A stretch of DNA of 64,000 nt from Clostridiales bacterium (GTDB taxonomy: Bacteria; Bacillota; Clostridia; Lachnospirales; Lachnospiraceae): NCBI GenBank assembly GCA_018365455.1, contig JAGZJZ010000008.1, positions 62,001-126,000 on the forward strand. The letters are read 5' to 3'. A program made the position numbers and the translations under genes. The notes under the pieces were generated by a model. That model was not told the origin of the DNA and searched no databases. It saw only the letters and a list, made by a program, of their open reading frames with translations. Below, piece by piece: positions 53,018-60,303 of this stretch; the first letter of the stretch is position 1; the number at the start of each line of letters is the position of its first letter.

Positions 53018-53109
53018 TGGAACAAAAAGCGTTCCAGGGGCATAAGTTTGAAAGAAAATCGCTTTCAAACTACTAATTAAGGAATAGCACAAGCCAGCTT
53101 GCGCTATTC
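53018..53109 (+). other. Three consecutive intergenic hairpins
   Basis: TGGAAC/GTTCCA (53018-53023 with 53031-53036), GTTTGAAAG/CTTTCAAAC (53046-53054 with 53062-53070) and GAATAGC/GCTATTC (53082-53088 with 53103-53109) lie in series between the second kinase and the dehydrogenase. None has a T tract, so they are more likely mRNA-stability or attenuation structures than terminators. Confidence 0.55.
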
Positions 53110-53143
53110 AGGAGGTAAAAGTTTGGAAGAAAATTAAGACAAA

Positions 53144-53219
53144 GAAAGGAAGCCACGGTTTTATTTTTTCAAACTATTTTATGGTGGCAGTATTGCAGGT
53201 AAGCCTGCAATATGCAGTG
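53144..53219 (+). promoter_or_regulatory. Structured translational leader of the zinc dehydrogenase gene (copy B)
   Basis: Homologous to 50315-50389. GAAAGGAA is followed by GCCAC (53152-53156) with GTGGC (53184-53188), AG, a perfect 9-bp hairpin TATTGCAGG (53191-53199) with CCTGCAATA (53204-53212), TGCA and GTG 53217. The second hairpin differs from copy A by a compensatory T-A to A-T swap. The unpaired spacing to the start is again seven bases. Confidence 0.68.
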
Positions 53220-54308
53220 GGTATAGATATGGCTAAGACAGTAAAAACAATGAAAGCATTGGTTGTTTACGGAAAGAATGATTATCGCCTGGAAGCAGAT
53301 TATCCGGTACCGGATCTGAAGAAAGGGGAGGTACTGATCAAAGTGGAAGCTTGCGGCGTGTGTGCAAGCGACATTAAAAACTGGCATGGAGCACAAGGGT
53401 ATTGGGGCGATGGTACCTCAGAGCCCTGGGTAAAGACGCCGTTTATTCCCGGACATGAATTTGTGGGGGAAGTTGTGGAGGTGGCAGAAGATTATCAGGG
53501 AAGTGCAAAAATCGGAGACCGGATTACCGGGGAGCAGATTGTACCCTGTAATGAATGTATGTTCTGCAAAACCGGACATTACTGGATGTGTGACAAAGCG
53601 GATATCTTCGGATTCCGTGCCCACGTAAATGGTGCCATGGCGGAGTATATGGTGCTGCCGGAAAAAACAAGAATTTATCAGATTCCAAAGGATCTGGAAT
53701 TGGAAAAGGCAGTTTTAATCGAACCATACAGCTGTGCAAAACATGCAGTGGACCGGGCGGATATTTCCAATACCGATGTGGTTGTAATATCGGGAGTGGG
53801 AACCCTGGGACTGGCGATGGTGAATTATGCCAGGCTTCGAAGACCTAAGAAACTCATCGCAATTGATATGAAGGAAGACCGCCTTGAGATAGCCAGAAGA
53901 TTTGGAGCGGATATCTGTCTCAATCCGGCGCAGTGTGATGTGGTAAAAGAGATTCAGAATATGACAAATGGTTATGGCTGTGATATTTATATAGAAGCAA
54001 CGGGTCATCCCTCCAGTGTGCAGCAGGGACTGGATGCCATCCGAAAATTAGGCAGATTTATAGAATTCAGCGTATTTGGGCAAAAAGTAAGCGTTGACTG
54101 GTCTGTAATCGGAGATGGAAAAGAACTGGATATCCTGGGTGCCCATCTGGGACCGTACTGCTTTGATGTGGTTACGGAATGGATCGCAGACAATACCATT
54201 TATACGGACGGCGTGGTAACCCATACATTTTCATTGGATCAATGGCAGACTGCTTTTGAGCAGAATGCTAAAGGAGACGGATCCCTTAAGGTGGTTATAA
54301 AACCGTGA
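53217..54308 (+). CDS. Zinc-dependent MDR dehydrogenase (sorbitol/threonine dehydrogenase-like)
   Basis: A 363-residue medium-chain dehydrogenase that probably oxidises a polyol or polyol phosphate. The catalytic zinc region is EACGVCASDIKNWHG with FIPGHEFVGEV. The structural zinc lobe is CNECMFCKTGHYWMC. The Rossmann stretch reads VISGVGTLGLAMV. The start is uncertain: GTG 53217 fits the folded leader, while ATG 53229 (MAKTVKTMKALVVYG) and ATG 53250 are alternatives with no good ribosome site. It is followed by overlapping genes for a cupin and another dehydrogenase. Confidence 0.82.
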   Translation: MGIDMAKTVKTMKALVVYGKNDYRLEADYPVPDLKKGEVLIKVEACGVCASDIKNWHGAQGYWGDGTSEPWVKTPFIPGHEFVGEVVEVAEDYQGSAKIGDRITGEQIVPCNECMFCKTGHYWMCDKADIFGFRAHVNGAMAEYMVLPEKTRIYQIPKDLELEKAVLIEPYSCAKHAVDRADISNTDVVVISGVGTLGLAMVNYARLRRPKKLIAIDMKEDRLEIARRFGADICLNPAQCDVVKEIQNMTNGYGCDIYIEATGHPSSVQQGLDAIRKLGRFIEFSVFGQKVSVDWSVIGDGKELDILGAHLGPYCFDVVTEWIADNTIYTDGVVTHTFSLDQWQTAFEQNAKGDGSLKVVIKP

Positions 54309-54325
54309 TGATGGAGGAAGCAAAG

Positions 54326-54850
54326 ATGATTACAGTTCAGGCAGAGCAGTTAAGCAAAGAGAATTTTGAAATATTCGGACAGTACCACAATATGTGTTCA
54401 GATGACGGCGCATGTTTCGGAGATCAGAATTTCACCTTTTACAGAGACAGCATCCGCATGGTTCCCCCGGTATCAGCACTGGCATTTTCAACCCTTCTGG
54501 TGGAAAGGTCGGTACATTTTATGGTTCCGGCACTGGAATATCACGACCATACAGCAGAAATCATGATGCCTATGGATGATGACACGGTACTGTGTCTCGC
54601 ACCTGCGGGTAATACCGAAAGGCCGGATACAGAGGCATTACGGGCATTTTTAATACCCCGCGGCACTATGATCCATATTAATCCCGGTACCTGGCATTAC
54701 ATGCCCCAGCCCCTTTTTAAGAAAGAGGTTCATGTTCTGATCGTACTTCCGGAGCGCACTTACCACAATGACCTTACCGCGGTAAACTTTGAAGGGGATA
54801 ACTTATTAACAGTTAAAACAGGAGGAGATCATGAAAGCGTTTGTTTATAA
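54326..54850 (+). CDS. AllA-like cupin (ureidoglycolate lyase fold)
   Basis: A 174-residue cupin-fold protein resembling the ureidoglycolate lyase (AllA, PF04115) family. VHFMVPALEYHDHTAEIMMP and GTMIHINPGTWHYMP give the His/Glu pattern of a metal-binding cupin. No allantoin genes lie beside it. Set among polyol dehydrogenases, it more likely acts as a sugar-acid or keto-sugar isomerase/lyase; that is an inference. The start ATG 54326 follows TGGAGG (54311-54316). The next gene begins inside its last codons. Confidence 0.65.
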   Translation: MITVQAEQLSKENFEIFGQYHNMCSDDGACFGDQNFTFYRDSIRMVPPVSALAFSTLLVERSVHFMVPALEYHDHTAEIMMPMDDDTVLCLAPAGNTERPDTEALRAFLIPRGTMIHINPGTWHYMPQPLFKKEVHVLIVLPERTYHNDLTAVNFEGDNLLTVKTGGDHESVCL

Positions 54851-55868
54851 CGGGGAGAAAAATTTCTGTATAGAGGACAGGGAAAAACCATCTGCATCAA
54901 AAGATTCAGCAGTGATTAAAATAGAAGCGGCATCTATTTGCGGAACAGATGTAAGGACCTTTGCCAATGGAAATCCCAAGATCAATCCGGGCAGGATTAT
55001 CGGGCACGAGTGCTGCGGAACAATTGTGGAGATCGGTACAAATGTAAGCGGATTTTCCCTTGGAGACCAGGTTCAGATCGCCCCCGCTATCGGGTGCGGG
55101 GAATGCAGGCCCTGTCAAAAAGGCCACACAAATATGTGCGATCATCTGAGAACAATCGGTTTTGAATTTGACGGTGTATTCGCAGAGTACATGGAGATAC
55201 CCGGAGATGCATTCAGACAGGGAAATGTGAATAAGGTGCCGGGGAATGTCACGCCAGATGAAGCGGCTCTGGCAGAACCAATGGCATGTGCCTTAAATGC
55301 ACAGCAAATCTGTAATATCAGAGAAGGGGATACCGTAGCGGTATTTGGTTCCGGGTTCATTGGCTGTTCCCATGCAGAACTGGCATATGCGGCGGGGGCT
55401 GCTAAGGTTATGATGATGGAAGTTTCGGATTTTCGCATCCGTGAGGCGCGGGAATTGATACCCGGGATTATTGTGATCAATTCCAGGACAGAAAACTGCT
55501 ATGACCGGATTATGGAAGAAACAGACGGCAACGGGGCAGATGTGGTCATCACGGCATGTTCTGTTGGGATGGTTCATACGGATGCGCTGAAAATAGCTGC
55601 AAAACACGGACGAATCAGCCTGTTTGGAGGAATACCGGGAGATGGGAAGGGATTTTTGGACTCAAACGATATCCATTACAAAGAACTGGGAGTTTTTGGC
55701 GTACATGCCTCTACCAGCAGCCAGAACAGAGAGATTCTGGAAAAAATTGCAAAAAGGCAGCTCCAGCCGGAAAAGTATATCACCAGAGAATATCCCTTGG
55801 AAGAAATAATGAAGGCTTTTGAAAACTTAAAGAGCGGTCAGATATTGAAGGCAATTATCCATCCATAG
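54831..55868 (+). CDS. Zinc-dependent MDR dehydrogenase (second of the locus)
   Basis: A 345-residue dehydrogenase: catalytic zinc at ASICGTDVRTFANG and IIGHECCGTIVE, structural zinc Cys in CGECRPCQKGHTNMC, and Rossmann motif VFGSGFIGCSHAEL. It resembles L-threonine/sorbitol/erythritol-type dehydrogenases. It overlaps the cupin gene by 20 bases and is preceded by AGGAGGAG. It probably oxidises another carbon or another substrate than the first dehydrogenase. Confidence 0.85.
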   Translation: MKAFVYNGEKNFCIEDREKPSASKDSAVIKIEAASICGTDVRTFANGNPKINPGRIIGHECCGTIVEIGTNVSGFSLGDQVQIAPAIGCGECRPCQKGHTNMCDHLRTIGFEFDGVFAEYMEIPGDAFRQGNVNKVPGNVTPDEAALAEPMACALNAQQICNIREGDTVAVFGSGFIGCSHAELAYAAGAAKVMMMEVSDFRIREARELIPGIIVINSRTENCYDRIMEETDGNGADVVITACSVGMVHTDALKIAAKHGRISLFGGIPGDGKGFLDSNDIHYKELGVFGVHASTSSQNREILEKIAKRQLQPEKYITREYPLEEIMKAFENLKSGQILKAIIHP

Positions 55869-55931
55869 GGATGTCTTTGAATAATTGCCGGATCACGCGA
55901 GAATTCATTTAAGAATACACACCTGTATAAG

Positions 55932-55980
55932 ACAACGCATATAAGCTGTTGACTTTAAATATGCGTTGTGTTATTATAAT
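55932..55980 (+). promoter_or_regulatory. Promoter with flanking inverted repeat before the TIM gene
   Basis: TTGACT (55949-55954) and TATTAT (55972-55977) with a 17-base spacer (TATAAT at 55975 is an alternative -10). An 11-bp perfect inverted repeat, ACAACGCATAT (55932-55942) and ATATGCGTTGT (55959-55969), brackets the -35. ATGAACAAATG at 56007-56017 repeats part of the operator-like sequence at 45192-45202. Confidence 0.6.
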
Positions 55981-56038
55981 TTCAGAGTAACATAATTTAC
56001 TATATCATGAACAAATGTAAATAGAAAGCTGTGGACAG

Positions 56039-56824
56039 ATGATAAATCAGGCAGAATTAGAAAAAATAATCCGTGAGACTATACGGAGATATCAGAAAAA
56101 AAGGCTGATCATCGCAGTTAACTGGAAGATGAATATGACAATTGCTGAGGGAAGAAAATTTTTAGAGGAATTAAGTGATATTCAGGATGCCCCCCTTGTT
56201 ATTTTTCCTCCTTTTACAACGTTAGCAGGATTGGCAGAAGAATTTACCGTTAGGAATATCCTGACTGGGGCGCAGAACTTCCACGATCAGCCGGGAGGTG
56301 CATTTACCGGAGAGATATCCATTCCCATGCTGCAGGAGCTGGGATGTACCTATTTGATGGCAGGCCATTCCGAACGGAGGGTGTACAATTATGAGTCTGA
56401 CGAGGAAATCAACCGAAAAGTTCTTGCCGCGGCAAAGGCTTCTATGAAGATTATGCTCTGTATCGGAGAGAGCCAGAAGGAACGTCAGGAGGGTATTTGG
56501 AAAGAAACACTTCGAAACCAGCTGCTGAAAGATCTTGCAACACTGCAAGGAGAGGCGGTTTCAAAAGTACATATCGCTTATGAGCCTGTATGGGCGATCG
56601 GAACAGGCGTAAGCGCATCATCAGATGAGATTCATGAAACCCATGTATATTTAAAAGGTGTAATCCGGGAGATATTAGGCATAGAAGTGCCCATACTCTA
56701 TGGCGGCAGTGTAAATGAAAAAAATGCAGCAGCCATAGGCGAGATTCCATCTGTAGATGGATTTTTAATCGGAAGTGCAGGGATTCATGCAGAAAAATTA
56801 AACTATATTCAAGAGTGTGTCTGA
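56039..56824 (+). CDS. tpiA: BMC-targeted triosephosphate isomerase-like enzyme
   Basis: A 261-residue TIM-barrel protein. The catalytic Lys is in AVNWKMNMT, His in MAGHSERRVYN and Glu in IAYEPVWAIGTG, with the phosphate loop YGGSVNEKN; all are intact. Ahead of the barrel is an extra amphipathic helix, MINQAELEKIIRETIRRYQ, which ordinary TIMs lack and which closely resembles BMC encapsulation peptides such as those on the main-operon enzymes. It could interconvert glyceraldehyde-3-phosphate and DHAP inside the shell. Alternatively it could act on a 4-carbon ketose phosphate, as EryH-type isomerases do. ATG 56039 has only a weak ribosome site. Confidence 0.87.
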   Translation: MINQAELEKIIRETIRRYQKKRLIIAVNWKMNMTIAEGRKFLEELSDIQDAPLVIFPPFTTLAGLAEEFTVRNILTGAQNFHDQPGGAFTGEISIPMLQELGCTYLMAGHSERRVYNYESDEEINRKVLAAAKASMKIMLCIGESQKERQEGIWKETLRNQLLKDLATLQGEAVSKVHIAYEPVWAIGTGVSASSDEIHETHVYLKGVIREILGIEVPILYGGSVNEKNAAAIGEIPSVDGFLIGSAGIHAEKLNYIQECV

Positions 56825-56877
56825 AAATTACATGCGCTGGAGTATATGATAATATATTAGGAAGAGAGGACATACAT

Positions 56878-57630
56878 ATGGAAATGGAACAGTTGGTTGC
56901 AAAAATTGCAGATGAGATTTTGAGAAAGCTGGAGATTCAGGGGGGATTAAAACCTGCTCCATCCGGTTCCGTAGCAGGTATGATAGACCATACGCTGCTG
57001 AAACAGGATGCAAGTGAAGATCAGATCAAGAAGTTATGTGAGGAAGCGAAAGAAAATCATTTTTGCTCGGTATGCATTAACCCGGGATACGTTCCCCTTT
57101 GTTATGATCTGCTGAGAGGGACAGGGGTAAAAGTATGTACGGTCATCGGATTTCCACTGGGTGCCACCACTACGAAATCCAAAGTATTTGAAGCAAATGA
57201 AGCCATTGAAAACGGAGCGAACGAAGTGGACATGGTCATCAATGTGGGGAAAGTAAAATCAGAAGACTGGAGCTTTGTAAAAAAAGATATTTCAGACGTA
57301 GTGACTGCCGTTCATGGCAGGGCAATTGTAAAAGTAATCCTTGAGACCTGTCTGCTTACCGAAGAAGAGATTGTACATGTATGCCGGATTTGCAAAGAGG
57401 CAGGTGCAGATTTTGTTAAGACATCCACAGGGTTTTCTACCGGAGGAGCTACCGCAGCACACGTGGCACTTATGAGAAAAACGGTGGGCAATGAGATGGG
57501 TGTAAAAGCTTCCGGCGGAGTGAAGAGTGCAGAGACAGCCAGGGAAATGATTGCGGCAGGTGCAACGAGACTGGGGACCAGTTCCGGTATTGCAATCATA
57601 AATGGTCTGACCGGAACCGGTAACTATTAA
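56878..57630 (+). CDS. deoC: BMC-targeted deoxyribose-phosphate aldolase
   Basis: A 250-residue DeoC. The Schiff-base Lys lies in ADFVKTSTGFSTGG, the Asp proton relay in ANEVDMVINVGKV and the second Lys in GVKASGGVKSAE. The core starts at MIDHTLLKQDAS (about residue 37). Before it is a helix MEMEQLVAKIADEILRKLE plus a Gly/Pro linker, the layout of a BMC encapsulation peptide. It would cleave 2-deoxyribose-5-phosphate or a related deoxy sugar phosphate to glyceraldehyde-3-phosphate and an aldehyde (acetaldehyde) that needs containment. ATG 56878 follows GAGAGGA; the frame opens at 56815 inside the TIM gene. Confidence 0.92.
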   Translation: MEMEQLVAKIADEILRKLEIQGGLKPAPSGSVAGMIDHTLLKQDASEDQIKKLCEEAKENHFCSVCINPGYVPLCYDLLRGTGVKVCTVIGFPLGATTTKSKVFEANEAIENGANEVDMVINVGKVKSEDWSFVKKDISDVVTAVHGRAIVKVILETCLLTEEEIVHVCRICKEAGADFVKTSTGFSTGGATAAHVALMRKTVGNEMGVKASGGVKSAETAREMIAAGATRLGTSSGIAIINGLTGTGNY

Positions 57631-57648
57631 AGGAGAGGAGTGAAGGAA

Positions 57649-58713
57649 ATGGCACAAAAAATGAGGGCTGTAAGATTATTTGCACCAAAAGACATACGCT
57701 GCGTGGAAGTGGATGTACCCCGGATTGAAAAGGATACCCAGGTTTTGATAAAGGTAAAAAGCTGTGGGGTATGCGGGTCTGATATTCCCAGAGTTATGGT
57801 GAAAGGCACTTATCATTTTCCAACAACCATAGGCCATGAGTTTGCAGGACAGATTGCAGCCTGTGGCGATAAGGTGAAAAACCAGCTGGATGTGGGGGAC
57901 CGGGTATCCGTTATGCCTTTGATTCCCTGCGGAGAATGCCAGTATTGTAAAGTAGGACAGTCACATCTCTGTGACACATATGACTACTATGGTTCCAGAA
58001 GAGACGGTGCCATGGCGGAATATATCGTAGTGGAATCGGAAAACTGCCTCAAACTCCCGTCCGGCGTTGATTATGAAGAAGGCTCCTTTACAGATCCGGT
58101 GTCGGTAGGGCTTCATGCAGTGCGGAAGACGAAAATTGAAGCCGGAAAATCTGCTGCGGTATTTGGACTTGGCGCAATTGGATTTATTACGGTGCAATGG
58201 TTAAAAGCCCTTGGATGCACAACGGTAATTGCCGTAGACGTATCCGATGATAAGCTGCGTCTGGCAAAGCGGCTTGGCGCCACAGCCGGCATAAATGGAA
58301 AAGACCTGGATGCAGTCAAGGCAATTAAAGATTTGACAGGAGGAGAAGGGGTAGATATTGCAATCGAGTTTGCAGGAAGTAAGTACACCCATGTGCAGGC
58401 GGTAGCCTCCTGTAAGAAAAATGGAGAAGTTGTTTACGGCGGTATCACTTATGATGATGTAACGTTTCCCAACAGCGTCATAGCTTCTATATTAAGAGGG
58501 GAACTGACGATTCACGGCAGCTGGAATTCATCCATTAACCCACTTCCAATTAATGAGTGGAAGAGTGCCCTGGAGTTTATGCATACCGGGCAGATGAATG
58601 TAGACCCGCTAATTACCCACAGGGTACGACTGGAAGATTGTAAAGAAGTATTTGATATGATGTTTAAGCGGTCAGAAGTATTTACAAAAGTACTCTTTAA
58701 ACCGGAAATGTAG
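57649..58713 (+). CDS. GatD-like zinc dehydrogenase (polyol-phosphate dehydrogenase)
   Basis: A 354-residue MDR enzyme similar to galactitol-1-phosphate 5-dehydrogenase. It has SCGVCGSDIPRVMVKGTYH with TIGHEFAGQI for the catalytic zinc, CGECQYCKVGQSHLC for the structural zinc and VFGLGAIGFITVQW for NAD(P). It has no encapsulation-like extension. Its place between deoC and the shell gene suggests it makes the ketose phosphate that the isomerase/aldolase pair consumes. ATG 57649 lies nine bases after AGAGGAG. Confidence 0.85.
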   Translation: MAQKMRAVRLFAPKDIRCVEVDVPRIEKDTQVLIKVKSCGVCGSDIPRVMVKGTYHFPTTIGHEFAGQIAACGDKVKNQLDVGDRVSVMPLIPCGECQYCKVGQSHLCDTYDYYGSRRDGAMAEYIVVESENCLKLPSGVDYEEGSFTDPVSVGLHAVRKTKIEAGKSAAVFGLGAIGFITVQWLKALGCTTVIAVDVSDDKLRLAKRLGATAGINGKDLDAVKAIKDLTGGEGVDIAIEFAGSKYTHVQAVASCKKNGEVVYGGITYDDVTFPNSVIASILRGELTIHGSWNSSINPLPINEWKSALEFMHTGQMNVDPLITHRVRLEDCKEVFDMMFKRSEVFTKVLFKPEM

Positions 58714-58736
58714 AAACCAAGCAGGAGGATAAGCAA

Positions 58737-59012
58737 ATGACACAGGAAGCATTAGGATTAGTGGAAACAAGAGGTCTGGTAGCAGCAATTGAAGCAGCGG
58801 ATGCTATGGTAAAAGCAGCAGATGTAACACTGGTTGGATCAGAGAAAATTGGATCCGGATTAGTGACAATTATGGTACGCGGAGACGTGGGAGCAGTGAA
58901 AGCCGCAACCGAAGTGGGAGCCCAGGCAGCAGGAAAATTAGGTGAACTGGTTGCCGTACATGTGATTCCCAGGCCCCATGGTGACGTGGAGAAAATATTG
59001 CCCCAGGCATAA
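58737..59012 (+). CDS. Lone canonical BMC-H shell protein
   Basis: A 91-residue hexameric shell protein opening MTQEALGLVETRGLVAAIEA, with pore loop KIGSGLVTIMVRGDVGAV and tail VHVIPRPHGDVEKILP. It differs from the main-operon BMC-H at 15014 at about ten positions, though many codons differ. No vertex, BMC-T or core dehydrogenase is encoded beside it, so it must join shells built by the main operon or by a locus outside the window. The ribosome site is AGGAGGA. It ends the TIM-deoC-gatD operon. Confidence 0.95.
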   Translation: MTQEALGLVETRGLVAAIEAADAMVKAADVTLVGSEKIGSGLVTIMVRGDVGAVKAATEVGAQAAGKLGELVAVHVIPRPHGDVEKILPQA

Positions 59013-59031
59013 TTCTAGATAAATGTTGATT

Positions 59032-59193
59032 AGAGTCTGTTTGAAAAATCATTCCCGCCATCTGCACGCCTCACTTTGTAGTATATTTGCCCCGAATTCA
59101 GGTTGCGCAGCCCACTGCGCGCCCTTCATCCGAAACAAATCTACCACAAACTGTGACGCACATCTGTCAGAAAGCATTTTTCAAACAGGCTCT
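59032..59193 (+). repeat. Structured inverted-repeat element (MITE/REP-like)
   Basis: Arms of about 50 bases (59032-59081 and 59141-59193) are imperfect inverted repeats that begin AGAGTCTGTTTGAAAAAT and end with the complementary ATTTTTCAAACAGGCTCT. The loop holds a perfect GCGCAG/CTGCGC hairpin (59105-59110 with 59115-59120). A related partial copy is at 45276-45393. It contains no gene. Confidence 0.72.
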
Positions 59194-59200
59194 TAGAGAG

Positions 59201-59238
59201 AAGGCAGGGTGTTCGGAGGGATAGCCCTGCCTTTTTTA
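59201..59238 (+). terminator. Terminator after the satellite BMC-H operon
   Basis: AAGGCAGGG (59201-59209) and CCCTGCCTT (59225-59233) pair perfectly and are followed by T residues. It separates the shell gene from the regulator gene. Confidence 0.82.
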
Positions 59239-59336
59239 TTGTTCATTGTTGGATATAAAACAGTATTATGTTATAATATCCAAATAATATCCTTTTCAAA
59301 GAAAATAAGGAGATGATTGTCGGGAGGAGAATGATG

Positions 59337-60299
59337 ATGAATGATTATAAAAAAATAGAGCTTCTTGTTCAGGTGGCTAAGCTGTATTATGAAAATGATT
59401 ACAGCCAGGAAATGGTGGCAAAAAAGTTAAGCCTGTCCAGACCATATATATCAAAATTATTGAATGAAGCGAAAGAAGTGGGCATTGTTCGAGTTCAGGT
59501 GGTGGACCCTATGAGTGTTGAGAGCAAACTGGAGCAGAAATTCAGGAATAAATTCAATTTGAAGAAAGTAATTATAACTCCATCTAATGCGGATGAGAAT
59601 CCTCTGTCACGCATTGGGATGGAGATGGGTAGATACCTAAACAGTATTATAAAAAATGGGGATATTCTGGGACTTTCCTGGGGAGATACCCTGTTTGAGT
59701 GTTCCAAATCCCTCATTGGAAGAGAAGACCTGGAAAATGTAACAGCAGTACTTCTCTGCGGAGGGATCAGCGATCTGAAGAAAAACATTTACTCCACAGA
59801 AATCGCAAATAATTTTGCCAATAAGTTGAGAGCGTCCTCTTATGTGCTGCCTCTTCCCGCTGTGGTGGACAATAAAAAAATGAAAGACATCATCCAGCGT
59901 GACCACAATATGGGCAAAGTTCTTCAGTATGGATACGATGCCAATATTGCAGTTTTTACAATGGGTGCATTCGGACTGAAAAGTGCAATTGTACGTGCGG
60001 GCTATTTAAGTGACCGCACCATGGAAGAGCTTTCCCAAAAAGGAGCGGTTGGTGATATCTGTTCCCATATTATCGACATCAACGGGAATATCTGTGATAT
60101 GGAATTAGATGAAAGAACCATTGCTGTGCCCTTAGATGTAATTCGGCAGAAAGAATACCGGATCGGCGTGGCACAGGGTACCAGTAAAATTGATTCTATC
60201 TGCGGAGCGTTAAACGGCGGGCTGATCAATGTCCTGATTACAAATGAAGAGACGGCGGAATTAGTATGGAATAAAATTGAGAAGATGGAACGGGATTAA
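59337..60299 (+). CDS. SorC-family sugar-binding transcriptional regulator
   Basis: A 320-residue SorC/DeoR-type regulator. The N-terminal helix-turn-helix is DYSQEMVAKKLSLSRPYISK (about 20-45). The sugar-phosphate-binding domain has GDILGLSWGDTL and a C-terminal GVAQGTSKIDSICGAL that typically contacts the effector phosphate. The effector is probably the pathway sugar phosphate. It is the only regulator in the 44-60 kb locus, so it likely binds the motifs at 45196 and 45521. The start chosen is ATG 59337 after GGGAGGAG; ATG 59331 and 59334 are in frame too. Confidence 0.9.
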   Translation: MNDYKKIELLVQVAKLYYENDYSQEMVAKKLSLSRPYISKLLNEAKEVGIVRVQVVDPMSVESKLEQKFRNKFNLKKVIITPSNADENPLSRIGMEMGRYLNSIIKNGDILGLSWGDTLFECSKSLIGREDLENVTAVLLCGGISDLKKNIYSTEIANNFANKLRASSYVLPLPAVVDNKKMKDIIQRDHNMGKVLQYGYDANIAVFTMGAFGLKSAIVRAGYLSDRTMEELSQKGAVGDICSHIIDINGNICDMELDERTIAVPLDVIRQKEYRIGVAQGTSKIDSICGALNGGLINVLITNEETAELVWNKIEKMERD

Positions 60300-60303
60300 G
60301 GAA

